Assembly: GCA_938003595.1 (NCBI GenBank)
Contig: CALKYH010000136.1
Location: 1-9,375, forward strand
Direction: 5' to 3'
Length of the DNA stretch: 9,375 nucleotides
From: an uncultured bacterium
GTDB lineage: Bacteria; Planctomycetota; Phycisphaerae; Phycisphaerales; UBA1924
The notes below the pieces were generated by a model. That model worked only from the letters and a program-made list of their open reading frames with translations, was not told the DNA's origin and did not search any database. This document shows, one piece after another, positions 1 through 5,165 of the stretch. Both the position numbers and the translations under genes were made by a program. Numbering within the stretch: the first letter of the stretch is position 1; each line of letters begins with the position of its first letter.

Positions 1-96
1 CAGGAGCACCAGTTCCGCGCCGGGGACCAGGGCCTGCGATTCCTCTGCCTCGTGCCCGTGTCCCGGAACTGCGGGGATCCCACCCCCGGTTCCTGA
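1..96 (+). CDS. C-terminal end of a probable cupin-domain protein (5' part outside window)
   Basis: Frame 1 is open from the left edge to a TGA at 94-96 and gives 31 residues, containing EHQF, then LRFLCLVPVS, and ending in GDPTPGS. The pattern 'H-F-x-A-G-x-x-x-L-x-F-L-C-L-V-P' matches the last beta strands of small cupins, where a metal-ligand His is followed by a strand ending in 'LCLVP'. That resemblance is from memory of the family. Only the tail is visible, so neither metal nor substrate can be inferred. It reads in the same direction as the membrane protein that follows, about 140 nt downstream. The reading frame is fairly convincing because of the motif; the family call is moderate. 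Confidence 0.6.
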   Translation, partial: QEHQFRAGDQGLRFLCLVPVSRNCGDPTPGS

Positions 97-109
97 ACGG
101 CCCACGGAT

Positions 110-127
110 CACGGGGCGGGGCCCGTG
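110..127 (+). terminator. GC-rich hairpin after the cupin-like gene, possible weak terminator
   Basis: CACGGG (110-115) can pair with CCCGTG (122-127) around a 6-nt loop, starting 13 nt after the stop codon of the first gene. There is no run of T after it, so a classical intrinsic terminator is not shown. It may only slow transcription or be chance in GC-rich DNA. Confidence 0.2.
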
Positions 128-215
128 CGTCCGATCTAGGAGCCATGAGCGTTCGCCCGCGGCTCCATCCTCAGTGGGGCCCAAGCTCCGGCCGAAGAAG
201 GCCGGGACGAACCGC

Positions 216-224
216 AGGAAGGAG
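216..224 (+). promoter_or_regulatory. Ribosome binding site that decides the start of the TPR-like gene
   Basis: AGGAAGGAG lies 10 nt before the ATG at 235. An in-frame ATG at 145 has AGGAG only 2 nt upstream, and the 30 residues it would add are Arg/Pro/Ser-rich with no protein-like pattern. The start at 235 is therefore preferred. Confidence 0.7.
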
Positions 225-234
225 CCGGCCTCCG

Positions 235-1218
235 ATGTCGACCGAGAAACCCAAACCCGCTCCGAAGAAGGCCCCCCGCCGGGACCTGATCCTGCCGCAA
301 TGGGTCGTCATGCTGCTCTTCGCGTGCATGCTGATCTTCTGCGTCGTGCTGGTGATCAGCAATCGGCCGGAGCTCCGCGAGGCCGGGATCCTGGGCGCCG
401 TGTTCACCCTGGCGACGCTCCCCATGGCCCTCCGCGCCTCGGCCGACGCCGGCGCCCCATCCTCGCGCGATTCCTTCGACCGCGTCTCCCGCGCCATCGA
501 GCGCCTGGGCCACGAGGGCGGGCTCTCCGAGACCGCCAAGCGCATCCTGCACCGCAAGCAGGAGCGCGAGCTGCTCCGGCACGCCATCGAGCAGGACATC
601 TCCGACGGCGACTACGACGCCGCCATGATCCTCGTGCAGGAGCTGGCCGACCGCTTCGGCTACCGCGCCGACGCCGAGGAATTCCGCGCCCGCATCGAGC
701 GCGTCCGCGACCAGTCGCGCGACGCCGCGGTGATCCAGGCCCTGACCGCGCTGGAGGAGATGATCCGCCGCCGCGCCTGGGCGGAGGCGTTCTCGGAGGC
801 GGCGCGGATCACGCGCCTGTTCCCCGAGTCCCACCGGGTCGTCCGCCTGCGCGAGCGCGTGGACGAGTCCCGCACGCGCTACAAGCAGGACCTCGAGCGC
901 CGCTTCCTGCTCTGCGCGCAGCGCGACGAGATCGATCAGGCGATGGCCATCCTCAAGGAGCTGGACCAGTACCTGACCGAGGCCGAGGCCGAGCCCTTCC
1001 GCGAAGTGGCCCGGGGCGTCATCGGCAAGGCCCGCGACAACATCGGCGTGCGCTTCAAGCTCGCCGTGCAGGACCGCAACTGGCACGACGCCCTCGAGGT
1101 CGGCGAGCGCATCATCAACGAGTTCCCCAACTCGCGCATGGCCCAGGAGGTCCGCGAGATGATCGACATGCTCCGCGACCGCGCCGGCAAGACCCAGCGC
1201 CCGGTCGCCTCGCGCTGA
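235..1218 (+). CDS. Membrane-anchored protein with TPR-like helical repeats
   Basis: A 327-residue protein of unknown specific function. Residues 1-20 are basic and Lys/Pro-rich, probably cytoplasmic. A strong membrane segment spans about 22-42 (VVMLLFACMLIFCVVLVI), and a second weaker hydrophobic stretch about 48-66 could make a hairpin that returns the chain to the cytoplasm. From about 78 on it is entirely helical and charged, with four TPR-like units spaced about 50 residues apart, centred near 121-154, 178-209, 228-259 and 278-310. Each has an aromatic or acidic turn followed by an 'A-x-x-x-x-x-x-L/I-x-x-x-F/Y-P' type helix end; the last, with NWHDALEVGERIINEFP, is the clearest. TPR-like arrays usually bind proteins, so a scaffold or complex-assembly role is inferred. 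The gene is convergent with lspA, with 7 nt between stops. The start is set by AGGAAGGAG 10 nt upstream. The gene is real with high confidence; its function is unknown. Confidence 0.88.
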   Translation: MSTEKPKPAPKKAPRRDLILPQWVVMLLFACMLIFCVVLVISNRPELREAGILGAVFTLATLPMALRASADAGAPSSRDSFDRVSRAIERLGHEGGLSETAKRILHRKQERELLRHAIEQDISDGDYDAAMILVQELADRFGYRADAEEFRARIERVRDQSRDAAVIQALTALEEMIRRRAWAEAFSEAARITRLFPESHRVVRLRERVDESRTRYKQDLERRFLLCAQRDEIDQAMAILKELDQYLTEAEAEPFREVARGVIGKARDNIGVRFKLAVQDRNWHDALEVGERIINEFPNSRMAQEVREMIDMLRDRAGKTQRPVASR

Positions 1219-1230
1219 AATTCGATCAGC
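1214..1230. repeat. Short inverted repeat holding both convergent stop codons
   Basis: GCTGA (1214-1218) and TCAGC (1226-1230) form a 5-bp inverted repeat around 7 nt. The TGA of the plus-strand gene and the TGA of lspA sit symmetrically in the two arms. The arms are too short for a confident terminator, and no T-run is present. Confidence 0.3.
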
Positions 1231-1870
1231 CCGCCGGCGGCGCGGCCTTCTCGTCGCGCCGGGCCGGCGCGTCCATCCGCCAGAGGTGGATCATCACGAA
1301 GCCGATGCCCACCAGCAGAAATGCGTCCGCCACATTGCTGACATAGGGCCACACCGGCCTGCCGCCCGGCCAGAACAGGTCGGGCAGCGGGTGCAGGAAG
1401 TCGCGCACGCAGCCGTACCGCAGGCGGTCGTAGAGATTGCCCAGCCCGCCGGACAGCACCAGGCCGATCGCCGCGTGCGCGACGAAGTCCCTGGGCCCGG
1501 TCCAGCGCGCGAACATCCACAGCCCGAACGCCAGCGCCGCGCCCGTGAACGCGATGAACAGACCGCGCTGCCCCGCGCCGATCCCGAAGACCGCGCCGGG
1601 GTTGAGCACCAGCCGGAAGTTCAGGACGCCGGGGATCACCACCACGGGCGGATGATCGGGGATGAGGGTGTTGATCCGCGCCGGCGGCAGCGCGAGCACC
1701 TCGGCCCGCTCGACCTGCACGGGCGCGCCGGCGACGCGTTCAAACGCGAGATCCTTGGTGACCAGATCGATCGCCAGCCCCAGAACGGTCGCGATGAGCA
1801 GTGTGGCCCAGGCGGCTCTGGATCGCCAGGCGCCGAGGCGCCGCGGGGCGGGTTCGACGGGGGCGGTCAC
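1226..1870 (-). CDS. lspA: Lipoprotein signal peptidase (prolipoprotein signal peptidase II)
   Basis: LspA is the inner-membrane aspartic protease that removes signal peptides from diacylglyceryl-modified prolipoproteins. This 214-residue protein has the family blocks in order: TM1 with D35-x-x-x-K39 (IDLVTKD), NPGAVFGIG at 90-98, the GGLGNLYDRLRYGCVRDF block at 141-158, and SNVADAF at 178-184. The conserved aspartates D148, D157 and D182, from which the catalytic pair is drawn, are all present. Four membrane helices are expected, about 19-38, 103-121, 129-146 and 180-197. It is longer than the usual 160-170 residues: K39 to N90 is about twice the usual distance, and the loop between D157 and D182 is also long. 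The start is a GTG whose last two bases and next A form the TGA stop of the upstream DksA-like gene (GTGA overlap), so expression is probably coupled to it. No closer alternative start is needed. Confidence 0.95.
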   Translation of the reverse strand: MTAPVEPAPRRLGAWRSRAAWATLLIATVLGLAIDLVTKDLAFERVAGAPVQVERAEVLALPPARINTLIPDHPPVVVIPGVLNFRLVLNPGAVFGIGAGQRGLFIAFTGAALAFGLWMFARWTGPRDFVAHAAIGLVLSGGLGNLYDRLRYGCVRDFLHPLPDLFWPGGRPVWPYVSNVADAFLLVGIGFVMIHLWRMDAPARRDEKAAPPAG

Positions 1871-2874
1871 GAGCGATAGTAGGAACGGTGCTCGAGCATC
1901 CGCGCCGCTTCGATGGAATACTTGGCCCAGGGCTTGGCGTCGAGTCGGGCCTTGCCGATCGGCTGACCGGTGACATCGCAGATGCCGTACACGCCGTTCT
2001 CGATGCGCTCCAGCGCCGCGTCGATCTCGATGAGCAGCTTGCGCTGCGACGCCGCGAGGTCGAGCGAGAGCGTCTGGTCGTAGACATCCGAGCCCTGGTC
2101 GGCCATGTGCTGGGGCAGGTGCGAGAGCGAGCCGCTGCCGCCGCCGGTGAGCGCCTCGGTCTCCATGCTCGAGACATCCCCGGCGATCTCGTCGCGCTTC
2201 TGGATGAGCAGTTCCTTGTACTTCTTCAGCTCGGCCTTGGGGATCGGGCTCTTGGTCAGCCGCTTCTTGTCGCCGATGGCGCCCTCTTCCGCGTGGTGCT
2301 TCTGCTGCACCGGCTGGAGGCCCGCCGCGGCCGCAAGGCGCTTGGCGGCGGCCTGCGCGTCGGCCAGGGCCGGCGGCTCGGCGCGCGTCGGCTTGGGCGG
2401 CTCCTTGGTCTTCTTCACACCGGGCGTCTTGACCTTCGGCGGCGCCTTGGACTTGGCGGCGGGCGCCGGCGCCTTCTCGGCGGGCGCGGCCTTGGCCGCG
2501 GGAGCCTTCTTGGCGCCGCCCTTCTTGGTCTCGGGCGCGGCCTTGGCAGGGGGCGCGGCCTTCACCGGCGCCTTCTTGGTCGTCTTCGCGCCGCCGGCGT
2601 CCTTCGGCTTGGTCTTCCCGGCCTTGGCCTTCGGCGCCACTGGCGCCTTGGCCGCCGCGACGGCCTTGGGCTCCTTGGCGGGCTTGGCCGCCTTGGGCTT
2701 GCTCGGGGCCTTGGGCTCGGCCTTGGCCTTGGGTGCGGCCTTCTTGGCGTCTGCCTTTTTCGGCTTGGCGGGCTTCTCGGCGACCTTGGCCTTGGCGGCG
2801 CGCGGGGCCTTGGCCGTGGGCTTGGTGGCCCCCGGTTTCGCCTTCGCCGGCTTCTTCGCCGCTGATTTCGCCAC
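1867..2874 (-). CDS. DksA/TraR-family (YlyA-like) regulator with Lys/Ala/Pro tail and degraded zinc site
   Basis: A 335-residue protein. Residues 1 to about 166 are low-complexity Lys/Ala/Pro (about 48 Lys and very few acidic residues by my count), like histone H1 tails. Residues about 213-330 form a DksA/TraR-type domain: a coiled coil (from KAELKKYKELLIQKRDEI), a tip motif D263-V-Y-D266-Q-T268 matching the DxxDxA tip of DksA, a return helix, then YGICDVTGQPIGKARLDAKPW. DksA proteins bind RNA polymerase through the secondary channel, and the tip acts near the active site. The four zinc-ligand positions, at exactly DksA spacing, are C299, T302, S320 and A323, so only one Cys remains and zinc binding is unlikely. 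The coiled-coil arm from tip to C299 is 7 residues shorter than in E. coli DksA. The GTG start has GGAGAG 8 nt upstream. It overlaps lspA by GTGA, like the Bacillus ylyA-lspA pair. A tail role in DNA or RNA binding is inference. Confidence 0.88.
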   Translation of the reverse strand: MAKSAAKKPAKAKPGATKPTAKAPRAAKAKVAEKPAKPKKADAKKAAPKAKAEPKAPSKPKAAKPAKEPKAVAAAKAPVAPKAKAGKTKPKDAGGAKTTKKAPVKAAPPAKAAPETKKGGAKKAPAAKAAPAEKAPAPAAKSKAPPKVKTPGVKKTKEPPKPTRAEPPALADAQAAAKRLAAAAGLQPVQQKHHAEEGAIGDKKRLTKSPIPKAELKKYKELLIQKRDEIAGDVSSMETEALTGGGSGSLSHLPQHMADQGSDVYDQTLSLDLAASQRKLLIEIDAALERIENGVYGICDVTGQPIGKARLDAKPWAKYSIEAARMLEHRSYYRS

Positions 2875-2916
2875 TGGCTGGGCTCTCCGGGTCGATCTCG
2901 GGACTTGGCAGGGGTC

Positions 2917-2933
2917 TCCGCCCCACGGGCGGA
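2917..2933 (-). other. Hairpin in the 5' leader of the dksA-like/lspA unit
   Basis: A 7-bp perfect stem (TCCGCCC with GGGCGGA) around a 3-nt loop lies in the predicted leader, about midway between the inferred transcription start near 2946 and the GTG at 2874. It leaves the GGAGAG ribosome site free, so it is not an obvious translation block. Such stems are common in GC-rich DNA. Confidence 0.3.
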
Positions 2934-2952
2934 TCCCGCGATCGAAGCGGGA
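2934..2952. promoter_or_regulatory. Dyad next to the -10 box, possible operator
   Basis: TCCCGC (2934-2939) and GCGGGA (2947-2952) form a 6-bp inverted repeat around 7 nt, directly abutting the -10 box at 2953-2958 and covering the inferred transcription start. Position and symmetry fit a repressor operator; no known regulator site is recognised. It could equally be an initial-transcript hairpin. Confidence 0.35.
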
Positions 2953-2981
2953 AAGATAGCCATCCACCCCCGGCTGGTCAA
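2953..2981 (-). promoter_or_regulatory. Sigma-70-type promoter of the dksA-like/lspA unit
   Basis: On the minus strand TTGACC (2976-2981; 5 of 6 to TTGACA) is followed by a 17-nt spacer and TATCTT (2953-2958; 4 of 6 to TATAAT). Transcription would start near 2946, giving a leader of about 70 nt. This is the best promoter in the window and indicates that dksA-like/lspA can be transcribed independently of accA upstream. Confidence 0.65.
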
Positions 2982-3026
2982 CGCATTGGGTGCCCCCGAC
3001 CCCGGACCCCGACACCTAGTGCATCG

Positions 3027-3052
3027 GTCCCGATAACCCCAACCCGCGGGAC
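3027..3052 (-). terminator. Stem-loop after accA, possible terminator
   Basis: GTCCCG and CGGGAC (plus-strand arms at 3027-3032 and 3047-3052) pair around 14 nt, starting 11 nt beyond the accA stop. No T-run follows on the minus strand, so termination is uncertain. Confidence 0.25.
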
Positions 3053-3063
3053 AATCGATCGGT

Positions 3064-4119
3064 TCAAATCGACTCGGCCCCGGCCGAAGCTCCCACGCCA
3101 TGGATCCGTCCGCCGACGCGTCCGGAGGGCGACGCGTCGGCCGGCTCGGCCTCCGGCGCCGCGGTGGTGTGGGCGCCGAGCTTGCGGAAGCGCTCGTAGC
3201 GGCGCGCCGGCAGGTTGGCGGGCTTGTAGCGCTTGAGCTCGCGCAGCCGGTCGGTGATCCAGGTCTGCAGGTTCTGCGCCGCCGCGCGCGGGTCGCGGTG
3301 AGCGCCGCCGACGGGCTCCGTGATCACATCGTCCACGATGCCGAACTTGAGGTTGTCCCGCGCCGTGAGGCGCAGCGCCCTGGCCGCGGCGTTGTTTGTC
3401 TCGGCGTTGGCGGTCTTCCAGAGGATCGCGGCGCAGCCCTCGGGGCTGATGACCGAGTAATAGGCGTACTCCATCATCGCCACCTTGTCGGCGACGGCGA
3501 TGCCCAGCGCCCCGCCGGAGCCGCCCTCGCCGATGACGACGCTGACAATCGGCGTCTGCAGGCGGGACATCTCCAGCATATTGACGGCGATGGCCTCGCC
3601 CTGGCCGCGCTGCTCCGCGCCCAGGCCGGGGTAGGCGCCGGGCGTGTCCACGAGCGTGACGATCGGCAGACCGAACTTCTCGGCGAGGCGCATCTTCGCC
3701 AGCGCCTTGCGGTAGCCCTCGGGGTGGGCGCAGCCGAAGTGGCACTGGATCTTCTCGTTGGTGTCGCGGCCCTTGTGGTGGCCGACGATGAGCACGCGGA
3801 AGCTGCCGATGCGCGCGAACCCGGTGATGATCGCCGGGTCGTCGCCGAAGCGACGATCGCCGTGCAGCTCGCAGAAGTCCTTGCAGATGAGGTCGATGTA
3901 GTCGCGGGTCTGCGGGCGCTTGGGGTGGCGCGCCACGCGGACGATGTCCCACGCGCTGAGGTTCTGGTACAGGTCGCTCAGGCGCTCGGCGTACTCGGCC
4001 TTCGCCGCGTCCAGCGCGCCGCGATCGTCTTCGGGCCCCAGCAGGGCCTCGAGCGCCTGGATCTTGCGCTCCAGCTCGTGGAGGGGCTTTTCGCACTCGA
4101 GAACATGGGGCAGGGCCAT
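3064..4119 (-). CDS. accA: Acetyl-CoA carboxylase carboxyltransferase subunit alpha
   Basis: AccA pairs with AccD to move the carboxyl group from carboxybiotin on BCCP to acetyl-CoA, giving malonyl-CoA, the first committed step of fatty-acid synthesis in the cytoplasm. The 351-residue protein matches the family along its length: an N-terminal helical part (12-50), ELHGDRRFGDD at 84-94, HHKGRDTNEKI at 114-124, VDTPGAYPG at 157-165, the oxyanion-type GEGGSGGA at 197-204 and SVISPEGCAAILWK at 222-235. It is about 30 residues longer than typical; the extra Ala/Gly/Ser/Pro-rich C-terminus (about 315-351) contains no recognised domain. The ATG start has GAGGAA 11 nt upstream. accD is not in the window. 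The gene is divergent from proC and lies 189 nt upstream of the dksA-like gene in the same direction. Confidence 0.96.
   Translation of the reverse strand: MALPHVLECEKPLHELERKIQALEALLGPEDDRGALDAAKAEYAERLSDLYQNLSAWDIVRVARHPKRPQTRDYIDLICKDFCELHGDRRFGDDPAIITGFARIGSFRVLIVGHHKGRDTNEKIQCHFGCAHPEGYRKALAKMRLAEKFGLPIVTLVDTPGAYPGLGAEQRGQGEAIAVNMLEMSRLQTPIVSVVIGEGGSGGALGIAVADKVAMMEYAYYSVISPEGCAAILWKTANAETNNAAARALRLTARDNLKFGIVDDVITEPVGGAHRDPRAAAQNLQTWITDRLRELKRYKPANLPARRYERFRKLGAHTTAAPEAEPADASPSGRVGGRIHGVGASAGAESI
3112..3141 (-). repeat. 11-bp perfect inverted repeat inside the 3' end of accA
   Basis: GCCGACGCGTC (3112-3122) and GACGCGTCGGC (3131-3141) are perfect inverted copies around an 8-nt loop. 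Each arm contains the 8-bp palindrome GACGCGTC. It falls in the poorly conserved C-terminal extension of AccA, about 50-75 nt before the stop, and would form a strong hairpin in the mRNA. Confidence 0.6.
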
Positions 4120-4172
4120 AGGCGCTGGGATTCCTCGCTATGAAGGGGCCGTGGGCGGGCCCGCAGGAGGGG

Positions 4173-4178
4173 AGTGTA
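4173..4178 (-). promoter_or_regulatory. Possible -10 box for accA
   Basis: On the minus strand TACACT matches TATAAT at 4 of 6 positions and would give a leader of about 47 nt for accA. No convincing -35 is seen 16-18 nt upstream; that space is filled by an 8-bp GC stem (4179-4199). Weak call. Confidence 0.3.
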
Positions 4179-4199
4179 CCCCGCGCGGCGGGCGCGGGG
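4179..4199. repeat. 8-bp GC inverted repeat in the accA-proC intergenic region
   Basis: CCCCGCGC (4179-4186) and GCGCGGGG (4192-4199) pair perfectly around a 5-nt loop. It sits directly upstream of the possible accA -10 box, where a -35 to -10 spacer would be. It could be an operator or simply GC-rich chance symmetry. Confidence 0.4.
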
Positions 4200-4214
4200 C
4201 GTCCCGGTCCGAGC

Positions 4215-4227
4215 ATGTTCCGAACAT
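4215..4227. promoter_or_regulatory. 13-bp palindrome between accA and proC, possible operator
   Basis: ATGTTC-C-GAACAT is a perfect palindrome with one central base, notable because it is AT-rich in a very GC-rich intergenic region. A 10-bp palindrome (TCGGCGCCGA, 4227-4236) abuts it. The divergent position could serve both genes. The GTTC/GAAC half-sites face the opposite way to the GAAC-N4-GTTC LexA box of Gram-positives, so no regulator is assigned. Confidence 0.35.
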
Positions 4228-4250
4228 CGGCGCCGACGCTCGCGGCGCGC

Positions 4251-4256
4251 CACAAT
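4251..4256 (+). promoter_or_regulatory. Possible -10 box for proC
   Basis: CACAAT matches TATAAT at 4 of 6 positions and would give a leader of about 50 nt for proC. The same CACAAT with similar flanks (CGCGGCG before, GCGGCTC after) precedes the ubiD-family gene. No -35 is visible. Confidence 0.3.
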
Positions 4257-4297
4257 CTGCGGCTCCACGGCCCCTTCCCCCTACGCACCGCGACCGC

Positions 4298-4303
4298 AGG
4301 AGG
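4298..4303 (+). promoter_or_regulatory. Strong ribosome binding site of proC
   Basis: AGGAGG lies 10 nt before the ATG at 4314 and fixes the start. An in-frame ATG at 4140 would add 58 residues of non-conserved sequence and is not supported. Confidence 0.8.
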
Positions 4304-4313
4304 CTTCCCCTTC

Positions 4314-5165
4314 ATGACGGATTCCCCACCCGCAACAGGGACCCGGGCTCCCACGCTCGCCGTGATCGGCGCCGGGGCCATGGCCTCCGCCATCATCGAC
4401 GGCGCCTTCAACGCCGGGGTCCTGCGGCCCGCCGACCTGGTCGTGGTCGAGCCGAACGACGACCGGCGCGCGGCGCTGGTCGCGCGGGGGGCGATGCCCG
4501 CCGGCAGCGCGCCCGAGGCGCTCGCCTCGCTCGCCCCCGGCGGCGCCGCGATGCTCGCCACCAAGCCCCAGATGCTGCCGGACATCGCGGCGTCTCTCGC
4601 GGGCGCGCCGCCGTTCGGCGGCGTGGTGATCTCGATCCTCGCCGGCGCGCGCAGCGAGCGCGTGCGACAGGCCTTCGGCGGCGCGGCGCGGGTGGTGCGG
4701 GTGATGCCCAACACGCCCGCGCGGGTCGGCCTGGGCATGAGCGCGATCGCCGTCGGCGCCGGCGCGCAGCCGGGGGACGACGACTTCGCCGCGCGGCTCT
4801 TCGCGGCGGTGGGGGAGGTGGTGCGGCTCGACGAATCGCTGATGGACGCCTTCACCGCGCTCGCCGGCTCCGGCCCCGCGTACATCTTCTACCTGGCCGA
4901 GGCCATGGCTCGCGCCGGCTCCGAGATGGGCCTCGATCCGGCCATGGCCGACACGGTCGCCCGCGCCGTCATCCGGGGCAGCGCCGAGCTGCTGTCGCGC
5001 ACGCCGGAGCAGCCGGCCGCCGCGCTGCGCGCCGCCGTCACCAGCAAGGGCGGCACCACGGCCGCCGCGATCGACTCGATGGACGCCTCCGGCGTGCAGG
5101 GCGCGATCGTGCGAGCGATCGTCGCCGCGCGGGACCGGGGCGCCGAGCTGTCCCGTCTGGTCTAG
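4314..5165 (+). CDS. proC: Pyrroline-5-carboxylate reductase
   Basis: ProC reduces 1-pyrroline-5-carboxylate to L-proline with NAD(P)H, the last step of proline synthesis, in the cytoplasm. The 283-residue protein has usual family length. It shows the Rossmann nucleotide loop GAGAMA (19-24) after a hydrophobic strand, the ATKP turn (82-85), RVMPNTPA at 129-136, the substrate-side helix starting TALAGSGPAY (181-190), and the family signature SKGGTTAAAID at 244-254 near the C-terminus. The ATG at 4314 has AGGAGG 10 nt upstream and gives the short N-terminus expected before the Rossmann strand. It is divergent from accA and convergent with the ABC permease gene, sharing 4 nt with it (CTAG), so no room is left for a separate terminator between them. 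Nothing is odd in the protein itself. Confidence 0.96.
   Translation: MTDSPPATGTRAPTLAVIGAGAMASAIIDGAFNAGVLRPADLVVVEPNDDRRAALVARGAMPAGSAPEALASLAPGGAAMLATKPQMLPDIAASLAGAPPFGGVVISILAGARSERVRQAFGGAARVVRVMPNTPARVGLGMSAIAVGAGAQPGDDDFAARLFAAVGEVVRLDESLMDAFTALAGSGPAYIFYLAEAMARAGSEMGLDPAMADTVARAVIRGSAELLSRTPEQPAAALRAAVTSKGGTTAAAIDSMDASGVQGAIVRAIVAARDRGAELSRLV

Noticed and set aside
174..1346. Plus-strand frame overlapping the TPR-like gene
   Set aside because: Arg/Pro/Gly-rich shadow with no recognisable pattern.
1226..2926. Long minus-strand frame joining lspA to about 350 upstream codons, as if a fusion
   Set aside because: The upstream part is the DksA-like gene read in another frame (Gln/Gly/Arg-rich, no domain). 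LspA starts well at the GTG overlapping the previous stop.
1801..2959. Long plus-strand frames opposite the DksA-like gene, rich in Gly/Leu or Ala/Phe
   Set aside because: They mirror the Lys/Ala/Pro repeat coding of the real gene and have no start signals or domains.
2875..3015. Upstream ATG at 3015 as start of the DksA-like protein
   Set aside because: It would place the promoter at 2953-2981 inside the gene, the added residues are not protein-like, and GTG 2874 has a good ribosome site.
4211..4230. LexA (SOS) box in the accA-proC region
   Set aside because: The half-sites are in the reverse order and spacing compared with known LexA boxes, so I keep it only as an unassigned palindrome.
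4140..4313. Extended N-terminus of ProC from ATG 4140
   Set aside because: Residues are non-conserved and cross the intergenic region; AGGAGG points to the ATG at 4314.
2978..4885. Very long minus-strand frame covering accA and half of proC
   Set aside because: It is a shadow frame; accA and proC both match their families along their whole length.
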